In this document: in pieces, positions 26,090 through 34,155 of the stretch | Position numbering within the stretch: position 1 is the first letter of the stretch | How the letters are laid out: each line of letters starts with the position of its first letter | Assembly: GCF_000282035.1 (NCBI RefSeq) | Contig: NZ_AKKA01000008.1 | Location: 1-64,000 of the forward strand | Length of the DNA: 64,000 nt | Direction: 5' to 3' | DNA from: Rhizobium sp. CF122 | GTDB taxonomy: Bacteria > Pseudomonadota > Alphaproteobacteria > Rhizobiales > Rhizobiaceae | Notes under the pieces: model-generated | Databases searched by the model: none | Seen by the model: only the letters and a program-made list of their open reading frames with translations | What the model was told of the DNA's origin: nothing | Made by a program: the position numbers and the translations under genes

Positions 26090-27019
26090 ATGAAAATTGC
26101 GCGCACCATGCTCGCGTCTGCCGCACTGCTCGGTCTCACGCTCGGACCCGTACACGCAGCGGAGCTGAAGAAGCTCGGCCTGGCCGTTGCCAATCTCCAG
26201 GCAAACTTCTTCAACCAGATCAAGCAGTCGGTCGAGGCTGAAGCTAAAAAGCATGGCATCGAAGTTGTCACCGTCGACGCAAAAGGTGACGGACCGACAC
26301 AGGTCAACCAGATCCAGGACCTTCTGACCCAGAACATCGACGCGCTGATCTACATTCCGGCAGGTGCGGCGGCTGCGACCGTTCCGGTCAAACTTGCCAA
26401 GAGCGCCGGCATTCCGGTGGTGAACGTCGACCGCAATGCCGACGGCGCACCAGGCGACACCTTCCTTGCGACGGACTCCGTCGCATCCGCAAAGTCCGTG
26501 TGCGACTTCATTCTGAAGCAGGCCGGCGGCAAGGGCAAAATGGTCATCATCCATGGCCAGAAGGGTACGACGCCCGAAGTTGACCGTTCCAAGGGCTGCG
26601 CTCAATCTCTCAAGGCAAACCCGGACGTCAAGGTCGTGGCCGAGCAGTACTCGAACATCTGGAGCCAGGATGAAGGATTCCAGATCATGCAGAACATGCT
26701 CCAGGCAAATCCGGACGTGTCGATCGTCTTTGCCCAGGCAGACGCACTCGCACTTGGTGCTGCACAGGCGATCAAGGTTGCCAATCCTGCTCAGAAGATC
26801 GTGGTTGGCGGCTTTGACGGTGATACCGCTGCCCTCGAAGCCCTCAGCAAGGGTGTCTTCGACGTGACTGCAACGCAGCAGACGCAGAAGATGGGTCGCG
26901 ACGCGGTCGAAAACGCCGCCAAGCTTGTCGCCGGCAAGAAGGTGCCGCCGGTCCAGCTCCTGGACGCCACGCTGACGACCAAGGAAAACGTCGCAGGCTT
27001 CATCGCCAACCATCCGTAA
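26090..27019 (+). CDS. Sugar-binding protein of ABC transporter (RbsB-like, Peripla_BP_4)
   Basis: A 309-residue periplasmic binding protein. The signal peptide MKIARTMLASAALLGLTLGP is cleaved after VHAA. The mature part begins LKKLGLAVANLQANFFNQIK, the usual first strand of ribose-type binding proteins, and carries IQDLLTQNIDALIYIPAG and VVGGFDGDTAALEAL. CGGAGGAAATAC before ATG 26090 sets the start. The ligand is unknown; binding proteins of this family recognise pentoses, branched pentoses and polyols, which suits the downstream SDR enzymes and kinase. Confidence 0.92.
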   Translation: MKIARTMLASAALLGLTLGPVHAAELKKLGLAVANLQANFFNQIKQSVEAEAKKHGIEVVTVDAKGDGPTQVNQIQDLLTQNIDALIYIPAGAAAATVPVKLAKSAGIPVVNVDRNADGAPGDTFLATDSVASAKSVCDFILKQAGGKGKMVIIHGQKGTTPEVDRSKGCAQSLKANPDVKVVAEQYSNIWSQDEGFQIMQNMLQANPDVSIVFAQADALALGAAQAIKVANPAQKIVVGGFDGDTAALEALSKGVFDVTATQQTQKMGRDAVENAAKLVAGKKVPPVQLLDATLTTKENVAGFIANHP

Positions 27020-27047
27020 TGAAGTCGAGGTCTTGAGGAGGTGTGCC

Positions 27048-28526
27048 GTGACTGATCCGGTTCTTTCGCTGAGGGGCATATCGAAGCGGTATGGACCGCT
27101 CCAGGTTCTGAAGAATATCAGCTTGGACGTCCATCCGGGCGAAGTGGTCGCACTTCTCGGTGAAAACGGAGCGGGCAAGTCGACGCTTTCCGGCATTATC
27201 GCCGGGTCACGTACGCCATCCGAAGGTTCCATGACATGGCTGGGGCAGCCTTATGCCCCAGCCACCCCAAGAGAGGCGATCGACAAGGGCGTCGTCCTGA
27301 TCCATCAGGAGCTGCAGCTCCTGCCGCAGCTCTCCATCGCGGAGAACGTCTTCATCGCTCGCTGGCCTATGAAGAACGGCGTGGTCGACCGTCAGCAGAT
27401 GGTTCGTCGCGCCCAGGAGCAGCTCGCCCGACTGAACCTGCACATACCAGCGATGCGGAAGGTGGCCGGCCTTTCGACCGCAAATCAGCAGCTCATCGAG
27501 ATCGCGAAGGCGCTGGCTTTGAACGCCAAGCTCCTCATCCTCGATGAGCCGACCGCGGCCCTCGGTGGCGCGGAGACCGAAGCACTTTTCGAACAGGTCC
27601 GGAAGCTTCGTTCCGAAGGGGTCGGCATCATCTACATCTCTCACCGCATGGAAGAGATCAAGCAGATCACCGATCGGATCGTCGTGCTTCGCGACGGCGA
27701 GCGTGTGCAGGAATTCGCTGACAGCTCGACGCCCGTGCGCACGATCGTCGAGAGCATGGTCGGGCGCTCGCTCGACCGCATGTTTCCGACACTGCCCGAT
27801 CCAACGGATCGCCCGGTACTTCAGGTGTCCGGTCTCAGCTCTTTGGACAACTCGTTCCGTGACGTCACCTTCGACGTCAAGGCAGGCGAGATCCTCGGAA
27901 TTGCCGGACTGGTCGGTGCCGGTCGCACAGAGCTTGTCCGCGCGATTTCGGGTGCCGATCCGATCGGCGCGGGTTCGATCAAGCTGGAAGGCGAGGAGCT
28001 TCGACTGCGCGATCCTGCCGACGCGATCGCCAAGGGCATCGTCATGGTTCCCGAAGACCGCAAGGAGCAGGGCTTGGTCGTCGGGCACCGTATCGGGGAA
28101 AACATCATCTATGCCAACCTCGACAAGCTGGGCGGGCGTTGGATCACACCGCGCGTCAAGCGCTCGTTCGCGCAAAAGGCGGTGGCCAAGTTCGGCGTCA
28201 AGGGTCGTGCGGAGCAGTATGCCTCCGATTTGTCCGGCGGCAACCAGCAGAAGGTCGTGATCGCCAAGTGGCTGATGCGCGATCCCAAGGTGGTTGTGCT
28301 CGACGAACCCACCCGCGGCATCGACGTTGGCGCCCGCGCCGGCATCTACGACATCATCGTCAACCTCGCCAAGCAGGGCGTTGCGGTCATCGTCGTAAGC
28401 TCCGACCTCGAGGAAGTTCTCGGCGTCTCAAATCGCATTCTCGTTCTTGCCCAGGGCAAGCAGGCAGGAATTCTCAATCGTGACGAGGCAAACGACGTCT
28501 CTGTCATGGAGCTAGCTACGATCTAA
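27048..28526 (+). CDS. Sugar ABC transporter ATP-binding protein (RbsA type, double ATPase)
   Basis: A 492-residue tandem ATPase. The first cassette has GENGAGKSTLSGI, signature-region LSTANQQLIEIAKALA and Walker B LLILDEPTAAL. The second has the usual degenerate Walker A (IAGLVGAGRTELVRAI) and signature LSGGNQQKVVIAKWL with VVVLDEPTRGIDVGAR. The start is GTG 27048, eight bases after AGGAGG. Length and both cassettes are complete. The gene powers the permease encoded at 24992. Confidence 0.93.
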   Translation: MTDPVLSLRGISKRYGPLQVLKNISLDVHPGEVVALLGENGAGKSTLSGIIAGSRTPSEGSMTWLGQPYAPATPREAIDKGVVLIHQELQLLPQLSIAENVFIARWPMKNGVVDRQQMVRRAQEQLARLNLHIPAMRKVAGLSTANQQLIEIAKALALNAKLLILDEPTAALGGAETEALFEQVRKLRSEGVGIIYISHRMEEIKQITDRIVVLRDGERVQEFADSSTPVRTIVESMVGRSLDRMFPTLPDPTDRPVLQVSGLSSLDNSFRDVTFDVKAGEILGIAGLVGAGRTELVRAISGADPIGAGSIKLEGEELRLRDPADAIAKGIVMVPEDRKEQGLVVGHRIGENIIYANLDKLGGRWITPRVKRSFAQKAVAKFGVKGRAEQYASDLSGGNQQKVVIAKWLMRDPKVVVLDEPTRGIDVGARAGIYDIIVNLAKQGVAVIVVSSDLEEVLGVSNRILVLAQGKQAGILNRDEANDVSVMELATI

Positions 28527-28548
28527 ACAGACAGAGAAAGGAAGAGCG

Positions 28549-29337
28549 GTGTCCGACATCACTCTCAACGCCCCGAAGCTTTTCGATCTCAGCGGCCAGG
28601 TTGCCATCGTGACCGGTGCTGGGAGCGGGATTGGGCAGCGCATTGCCATCGGCCTAGCACAGTGCGGCGCCGACGTCGCACTGCTCGACCGTCGCACCGA
28701 CGACGGATTGGCCACAACCGCCAAGCACATCCAGGCCGCCGGCCGTCGTTTTCTTAAGATCGCAGCCGACGTCACCAGCAAGTCTTCCCTGGGAGACGCG
28801 GTGGCTCGCACAGAGGCTGAGCTAGGCGCACTGACACTTGCCGTTAACGCCGCGGGCGTTGCCAACGCCAACCCCGCAGAGGAGATGGAGGAGGACCAGT
28901 ATCAGGCGTTGATGGACATCAACCTGAAAGGGGTCTTCCTTTCCTGCCAGGCCGAGGCTCGCGCTATGTTGAAAAACGGGCGCGGCGCCATCGTCAACAT
29001 CGCTTCCATGTCCGGCGTGATCGTCAATCGGGGACTGAGCCAGGCCCATTACAACGCCTCCAAGGCCGGCGTGATCCACATGTCGAAATCCTTGGCGATG
29101 GAATGGGTCGACCGCGGCATCCGCGTCAACACTATCTCGCCCGGATACACCGCGACGCCGATGAACACGCGTCCGGAGATGATCCATCAGACCAAGCTCT
29201 TCGAAGAGCAGACGCCAATGCAGCGCATGGCAACGGTCGACGAAATGGTCGGTCCGGCCGTGTTCCTGCTGTCGAATGCGGCAAGCTTTGTGACGGGCGT
29301 TGATCTGCTTGTCGACGGCGGTTTCTGCTGCTGGTGA
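28549..29337 (+). CDS. Short-chain dehydrogenase, polyol type
   Basis: A 262-residue classical SDR. NAD(P) site TGAGSGIGQRIAIGL (residues 22-36), NAAG at 100-103, and the catalytic S153/S155 region with Y168 and K172 (HYNASKAGV) are intact. The C-terminal VDGGFCCW ending resembles threitol, sorbitol and related polyol dehydrogenases. GTG start with AAAGGAAG upstream. In this locus it probably oxidises the imported polyol, or interconverts aldose and polyol, to give the ketose used by the kinase. The exact substrate is not readable. Confidence 0.87.
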   Translation: MSDITLNAPKLFDLSGQVAIVTGAGSGIGQRIAIGLAQCGADVALLDRRTDDGLATTAKHIQAAGRRFLKIAADVTSKSSLGDAVARTEAELGALTLAVNAAGVANANPAEEMEEDQYQALMDINLKGVFLSCQAEARAMLKNGRGAIVNIASMSGVIVNRGLSQAHYNASKAGVIHMSKSLAMEWVDRGIRVNTISPGYTATPMNTRPEMIHQTKLFEEQTPMQRMATVDEMVGPAVFLLSNAASFVTGVDLLVDGGFCCW

Positions 29338-29341
29338 TGCG

Positions 29342-30079
29342 ATGAGAAAGCTGATTGCCGGCAACTGGAAAATGAACGGTCTCGCTTCCTCCCTGGCTGA
29401 GATCGAGGCGCTGAAGGGGCTAACGGGCGAGGCGACGTGCGATATCGTCGTCTGCCCGCCCTTCACGCTGATAGAAAAGGCCGCCGAACGCGCAAAGGGT
29501 TCTGTCGTCATTATTGGCGCCCAGGACTGCCATCCGCAGATATCAGGCGCCTACACCGGAGACGTTTCAGCGGAAATGCTCGTCGATGCGGGTGCGCGCT
29601 TCGTCATTCTCGGTCATTCCGAACGTCGCGTATTCCATTACGAGAGTGATGCCGTCGTTTCGACCAAGGTCGCCGCCGCTCATGAGGCCGGACTGACCGC
29701 AATCATTTGTGTGGGCGAGACCCGCAGTGAACGCGATGACGGCAAGGCGATCGAAGTCGTCGGTGGACAGCTACGCGGTTCAATTCCAGCGGGTGCCACC
29801 AGTTCGAACGTGGCCATCGCATACGAACCGGTCTGGGCTATCGGAACTGGCCTGGTCCCGACCATAGATCAGATCGAGGAGATCCATTCTTCGATAAGAC
29901 AAATGCTCGAAGAGCGGCTTGGCGAAGAGGGGCGCAGGGTCAGGATTCTCTACGGTGGCTCCGTGAAGGCCTCGAATGCCGCCGACATCTTCGGGGCGAC
30001 AAATGTGGATGGAGCCTTGGTCGGAGGCGCATCGCTGAAGGCTCTAGAGTTTGCCGGGATCATTTCTGCAGCCGCTTGA
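29342..30079 (+). CDS. tpiA: Triose-phosphate isomerase
   Basis: A 245-residue TIM barrel with the catalytic residues K10 (GNWKMNG), H92 (ILGHSERR) and E162 (AYEPVWAIGTG) and the phosphate-binding GGSVK and VGGASLK loops. It interconverts dihydroxyacetone phosphate and glyceraldehyde 3-phosphate. The ATG at 29342 lies 5 bp after the SDR stop, so it is clearly in the operon. A second, operon-bound TPI implies that the pathway releases or consumes a triose phosphate, as a transketolase acting on a branched or short ketose phosphate would. Confidence 0.95.
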   Translation: MRKLIAGNWKMNGLASSLAEIEALKGLTGEATCDIVVCPPFTLIEKAAERAKGSVVIIGAQDCHPQISGAYTGDVSAEMLVDAGARFVILGHSERRVFHYESDAVVSTKVAAAHEAGLTAIICVGETRSERDDGKAIEVVGGQLRGSIPAGATSSNVAIAYEPVWAIGTGLVPTIDQIEEIHSSIRQMLEERLGEEGRRVRILYGGSVKASNAADIFGATNVDGALVGGASLKALEFAGIISAAA

Positions 30080-30150
30080 AAAGGGGCATGACGCACTTGG
30101 GTTGCTTTGCGGCCGCCCGATATCGTCAGGCACCGCGAAAGGAAGAAACT

Positions 30151-30933
30151 ATGAAACGCTTCGAAAACAAGACCGTCGTCATCACCGGAGGCAGTCGCGG
30201 CATCGGCGCTGGGATCGCCAAGCGCTTCGCAAGGGAAGGGGCCAATCTAGTGGTCTCCGCCAATGAAGAGACGGTCCATGCAGTCTCCGAGCAGATCAAG
30301 GTGGATGGCGGCAATGCCATTTCCTTCGTTGGAGACGTCACTGACAAGACGAGCGTCAAGGCACTCTATGACGCGGCGGAGAAGGCTTTCGGTACCGTCG
30401 ACGTGTCGATCCAGAACGCCGGGGTCATCACCATCGCCCGCATCGAGGACATGACGGAAGGCGAGTGGGACAAAGTCATGGCGGTCAACACCAAGGGCGT
30501 ATTCTTGTGCGCGCAAGAAGCAATTCTGCGCATGCGTAAGCATGGACGCGGCGGCCGCATCATCAACACCGCCTCCGGCCAAGCGCGCGACGGCTTCATT
30601 TATACGCCACACTACGCCGCATCGAAGATGGGCGTCGTCGGCATTACCCAGAGCCTCGCAAAGGAAGTCGCGACCGAAAGTATCACCGTCAACGCGTTCT
30701 GCCCTGGCATCATCGAGACTGACATGTGGGCCTATAACGACCAGGCGTGGGGCAAGCTCCTGGGCAACTATGGCCCTGGGGAGCTGATGAAGGAGTGGGT
30801 CGAAGGTATTCCGATGAAGCGGGCCGGATCTGGCGAGGACGTCGCCGGTCTGGTCACCTTCCTTGCCAGCGACGATGCCGCCTACATCACCGGCCAAACC
30901 ATCAATGTCGATGGCGGTTTGATCATGTCGTAA
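30151..30933 (+). CDS. Short-chain dehydrogenase, sorbitol/polyol type
   Basis: A 260-residue classical SDR: ITGGSRGIGAGIAKRFA (11-27), NAG at 89-91, S142, Y155 and K159 (HYAASKMGV). The FCPGIIETDMW and GEDVAGLVTFLASDDAAYITGQTINVDGG blocks are typical of sorbitol and acetoin-type SDRs. GGAAGAAACT precedes ATG 30151; the frame extends into tpiA without support. It is the last gene of the rightward arm, 71 bp after tpiA. With the first SDR it could run an aldose-to-polyol-to-ketose pair or accept two related polyols. Confidence 0.85.
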   Translation: MKRFENKTVVITGGSRGIGAGIAKRFAREGANLVVSANEETVHAVSEQIKVDGGNAISFVGDVTDKTSVKALYDAAEKAFGTVDVSIQNAGVITIARIEDMTEGEWDKVMAVNTKGVFLCAQEAILRMRKHGRGGRIINTASGQARDGFIYTPHYAASKMGVVGITQSLAKEVATESITVNAFCPGIIETDMWAYNDQAWGKLLGNYGPGELMKEWVEGIPMKRAGSGEDVAGLVTFLASDDAAYITGQTINVDGGLIMS

Positions 30934-31044
30934 CTTCATTCGACAATGGGGAGCGGTGCGTTCACCAGGAGAACCGGGTTCCCGATGGTTGAACTGCTGG
31001 AAGCCTCTTGCAGAACCAGGCACCGATTGCTTATGTTAAAGACG

Positions 31045-31182
31045 TTCTCAGGGCGGGGTGAAAATCCCCACCGGCGGTATCGAGGCAACTCGGAGCCCGC
31101 GAGCGCCTTCGCTAAAACGAAGGGTCAGCAGATCCGGTGAGATGCCGGAGCCGACGGTCATAGTCCGGATGGAAGAGAGCAA
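31045..31182 (+). promoter_or_regulatory. FMN riboswitch (RFN element)
   Basis: The RFN consensus is present in order: TTCTCAGGGCGGGGTGAAAATCC near 31045-31067 and CCCCACCGGCGGTAT just after, a variable arm with GAGCCCGCGAGCGCC, then GGGTCAGCAGATCCGGTG, GATGCCGGAGCCGACGGTC and ATAGTCCGGATGGAAGAGAGCAA. It folds into the six-helix junction that binds FMN and lies about 120 bp before ribB. A GCCGCT-AAAA-GCGGC-like hairpin near 31266 may occlude initiation when FMN is bound. Confidence 0.93.
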
Positions 31183-31299
31183 CGCAGCGGAACCGCGTGA
31201 TGAGCGGCGTTTCCTATGCTTGTTCGCCCAAGGGAAAAACGGTGGCTCTAACAGGCCATGCACGCCGCTAAAAGCGGCTAACCCTTGAAAGGCAAAAAG

Positions 31300-31926
31300 A
31301 TGGCAATTTCCAAGATCGACGAGGCGGTGGCCGCAATTGCGCGTGGCGAGATCGTGGTCGTCGTCGATGATCGCGACCGGGAAAATGAAGGCGATTTGGT
31401 GATCGCTTCGCAAGCAGTTACGCCGGAATCGATCGCGTTCATGATGAACTACGCCCGCGGCCTTATCTGCGTCGCGATGGAAGGCGAGAGGCTCGATGAA
31501 CTCGACATTCCATTGATGGTGCCGCGCAATACCGAAGTTCTCAAGACTGCATTCACCGTCTCGGTGGACTACATCCCTGAAACGACGACAGGCATATCCG
31601 CTGCCGATCGCGCTGCAACCGTGCGAGCTCTTGTCACGGACGGCTCACGTCCAGAGGATTTTGCACGGCCGGGGCATATCTTCCCGCTTAGAGCCCATCC
31701 GCATGGCGTACTTTCCCGCCCTGGGCACACGGAAGCGGCCGTTGACCTTGCAAGGCTTGCGGGGCTGTTTCCATCAGGTGTGATTTGCGAGGTTGCCAAC
31801 GACGACGGAACAATGGCTCGATTGCCAGAGCTTGAAGCGTTTGCCGAACGGCACGGTCTTCATCTGATTACGATCGAAGACCTCATCGCATACAGGGCCG
31901 AGAGCCTACCCGTCAAGGCAGCCTGA
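31300..31926 (+). CDS. ribB: 3,4-dihydroxy-2-butanone 4-phosphate synthase
   Basis: A 208-residue riboflavin-pathway enzyme making the four-carbon unit from ribulose 5-phosphate. The acidic loop DDRDRENEGDLVIA near residues 24-37 binds metal and substrate; later HTEAAVDLARLAGLFPSGVICEV and the DDGTMARLPEL block are typical. It is a stand-alone RibB without a GTP cyclohydrolase II domain. The ATG at 31300 follows GAAAGG. Expression should fall when FMN is plentiful through the riboswitch upstream. It follows a sugar operon but has its own control. Confidence 0.93.
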   Translation: MAISKIDEAVAAIARGEIVVVVDDRDRENEGDLVIASQAVTPESIAFMMNYARGLICVAMEGERLDELDIPLMVPRNTEVLKTAFTVSVDYIPETTTGISAADRAATVRALVTDGSRPEDFARPGHIFPLRAHPHGVLSRPGHTEAAVDLARLAGLFPSGVICEVANDDGTMARLPELEAFAERHGLHLITIEDLIAYRAESLPVKAA

Positions 31927-32215
31927 TCGACCCTGCGGAGTGCCAGCTGGTACTCGTGGCCTCAGCATGGTGGCGCGCCGGACGGCGAAGTCGTTCTTCT
32001 CGCGCCACCAATACAACGTTCGCCGTCGAGTAAGCGTGTTTCCGGTCTGGCAAGGGTTACAGCGCAACGCAAACGTGAAGGATGTCGCGAACGGCCCGAG
32101 GCCAAGACCAGCGATTTCGGTAGGGCAGCACATTAACATTCTATCTGCAAACTCTTGCAGTTGCTTATGGAGTCTTCGCCCGTTGAGCGTAGGATCGTCC
32201 GGTTTTCACGTCCTT
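31927..32215. other. Gap between ribB and the GAF-domain gene
   Basis: About 290 bp between two genes that converge. Short ORFs read on both strands but none has a ribosome-binding site or recognisable family. No clear T-run hairpin was seen. Confidence 0.35.
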
Positions 32216-33550
32216 TTATGCCATATCCTTGCGGAGCCGCAACCGGCCCTCTATGCGGATGCCTATCCGGCCGCGGCCGAGGCGAACCAGCCGTATCGGA
32301 AGCTGCTTTTCGTCCAACCGGCGACGCAGAAGAAGCAGCCGCGTTTCCAGGTTGTCCTTGAACTCCGGCAGCTTCAGTGCCGCATCGAGCCGGATCTCGC
32401 GGTTGGTGAATTCGAGCGTGCCGTTTGCCAGATGCTGTTCGAGCATGGAGACAAGAAGCCGGCCCGCGATTCCCTTGATAACATAGTCGCCGTCGACGAA
32501 AACGCTGTCGTCAAAGCTGTGATGAACGACCCGAATCATCTGTTCCGAAGCCGAGTGTTCGGCCGGAGCGACCCGGTGAGAGCCGGTCTCCAGTGAGAGC
32601 TTTTCGCCCAGCGCCAGAGCCACCGCCGCTTGTCTGGCGACGATGGAAAGCGCGACCTCGTCCTCGGCGGTGAAAGCCCGCCGTTCCCGGCTTTCGAGAA
32701 AGAGAACGCCGCGAACCGTGCCTCCGGCGACAAGCGGCACGGCGATCTGGCTCATCGCATCCGGCATGCCTGGGAGCGGGATCGAGCGGGTGCGGTTCTC
32801 GCTGAGAGCGGAATCGCGTATGGCCGCCCCGAAGCGGCGGACGCGGCTCATGTCGCTCACCTTCACCAGCCGCCCGCTTGCGGCAGCCGCGCCGATCACG
32901 CCCTCGCCGAGCGGCACATCCGAGCCGATGCCTGACGGTTGAAAGCCAAGGCTGCCAATGGTGACGAGCTGGTTGCGCTCTTCATAAAACTGCAGGAGCA
33001 GCGCGTGTTCGAAACAGAATTCCGTCCGTATGCTCTCAAGCATGACATCGACAATGCGGTCCGCCTCGGTCTCCGCGGCGATCGCCTCGACGATCCTGGC
33101 GACGCCGGCGAGCCGGTTGCGTTTCGGTGCCAATGATTCCGTCGTCTCCACCGGGGAGCGGATCGGTTCGATCTTCGTTACGCGGAAAACATCGAGATTG
33201 CGCAGTTTCATGATCCCAGTCATGCCGACCTGGGCGCTGCTCGCGTCAAGCTGCAACGAGGTATGCTCGAAGAGCGGCCCCTCTTCCAGCGCGTAGGCGA
33301 AGACCAGCGCCAGGCGGAACTGCAAGCCGTTCCTTCCGTCTACCAGAAGCAGGGTCGCTTGCGGGTTGAGCCGGATATTCGCCGCCGTCTTAGCAAAGAA
33401 CTGGTTGGAGAGCGCCACATGGCGGTCGTCGACCATCACCACATGCGAAAGATAGGAGATGTTCGGAATGCCGTCCGCATCCGCCGTCGAAATGATCGAG
33501 GGGACGACGCCTTCGAAACAGGCTTCCAGGTCGGTGAGCTCCAGCGTCAT
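32216..33550 (-). CDS. Split-barrel (PNPOx-like) + GAF domain protein with basic C-terminal domain
   Basis: A 444-residue three-part protein. Residues ~5-130 are a pyridoxamine-phosphate-oxidase-like split barrel (GVVPSIISTADADGIPNISYLSHVVMVDDRHVALSNQFFAKTAANI), a fold that binds FMN, haem or F420. Residues ~150-320 are a GAF sensor (IVDVMLESIRTEFCFEHALLLQFY; AVPLVAGGTVRGVLFLESRERRAF). The last ~95 residues (SVFVDGDYVIKGIAGRLLVSMLEQH) look like a winged-helix or similar regulatory module. ATG 33550 overlaps the stop of the preceding gene in ATGA; the longer open frame to 34045 is only a shadow of that gene. Probably a redox or flavin-related sensor; no target known. Confidence 0.75.
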   Translation of the reverse strand: MTLELTDLEACFEGVVPSIISTADADGIPNISYLSHVVMVDDRHVALSNQFFAKTAANIRLNPQATLLLVDGRNGLQFRLALVFAYALEEGPLFEHTSLQLDASSAQVGMTGIMKLRNLDVFRVTKIEPIRSPVETTESLAPKRNRLAGVARIVEAIAAETEADRIVDVMLESIRTEFCFEHALLLQFYEERNQLVTIGSLGFQPSGIGSDVPLGEGVIGAAAASGRLVKVSDMSRVRRFGAAIRDSALSENRTRSIPLPGMPDAMSQIAVPLVAGGTVRGVLFLESRERRAFTAEDEVALSIVARQAAVALALGEKLSLETGSHRVAPAEHSASEQMIRVVHHSFDDSVFVDGDYVIKGIAGRLLVSMLEQHLANGTLEFTNREIRLDAALKLPEFKDNLETRLLLLRRRLDEKQLPIRLVRLGRGRIGIRIEGRLRLRKDMA

Positions 33551-34083
33551 TGTGCGGAGTTCCAGATGCGCGTGCCCGCGGTGGGGCCTGGCGTCTGCAC
33601 GAAAATCGACGAGGGCTCGATGCTCACCAACATTGCCTCCCGCTTCGTCAGCCAGGGCGTAATCATCTCGGGCATCAGGCCGAGCCGCATCAAGGTCGAG
33701 ACGATCGCGACCATGTACCGCGACGAACGCTCGATCTCGGCAGCCACCGCCTCGCGCACGGTCGCCATGCCCTTGATTTGGTAGGAGACGTAGTCGGTCG
33801 GCCGCGCGAAGGTGACGGCGACTTGGGCATTGTCGCGAAGATTGGCGATGGTCTGCGGCCATTGCCAGGCGGACACGACGACATGGACGATCTTCAGGTC
33901 GTCGCACCAGGCACCGGCGCCCCGACCGATCTCCGGTTTCAGGGAAAGGCCGCTCGTGCCGATGATCTGCATCACCGGGCTTTCGATGAAAGCCGCAAGA
34001 TTTTTGTCCAATCGCCACCTCGTTTCGGCATCTTGCGCATTCCATAGCGCACTTAGGGAGGTTTTAGGATTCCGCTGGCTCAA
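33547..34083 (-). CDS. Pyridoxamine 5'-phosphate oxidase-like split-barrel protein
   Basis: A protein of up to 178 residues with the flavin-binding split-barrel pattern (PVMQIIGTSGLSLKPEIGRGAGAW, IVHVVVSAWQWPQTIANLRDNAQVAVTF, YVSYQIKGMATVREA). The cofactor and substrate are unknown. The start is uncertain: TTG 34083 is the first possible codon after a stop, while a TTG about 21 codons in (LDKNLAAF) has a better GAGGTGG site. It overlaps the following GAF-fusion gene by 4 bp, so the products probably work together. It is divergent from a flavin monooxygenase gene 73 bp away. Confidence 0.75.
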   Translation of the reverse strand: MSQRNPKTSLSALWNAQDAETRWRLDKNLAAFIESPVMQIIGTSGLSLKPEIGRGAGAWCDDLKIVHVVVSAWQWPQTIANLRDNAQVAVTFARPTDYVSYQIKGMATVREAVAAEIERSSRYMVAIVSTLMRLGLMPEMITPWLTKREAMLVSIEPSSIFVQTPGPTAGTRIWNSAQ

Positions 34084-34155
34084 CTTAGCGAGCTTTTAGG
34101 AAACGAGTTCGGCAAATATCGCTAGAGCGCTCTTCATCAAACAAGGAGCACGCCG

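Noticed and set aside
20507..30933. Classical erythritol (eryABCD) locus
   Set aside because: A SorC regulator, FGGY kinase and TPI recall it, but EryB-type flavin dehydrogenase, EryC/H isomerases and RpiB are absent and a split transketolase is present instead.
32216..34045. Single 609-residue protein on the minus strand
   Set aside because: The first ~165 residues are Arg/His/Asp-rich shadow of the split-barrel gene in another frame; the real start is ATG 33550 with an ATGA overlap.
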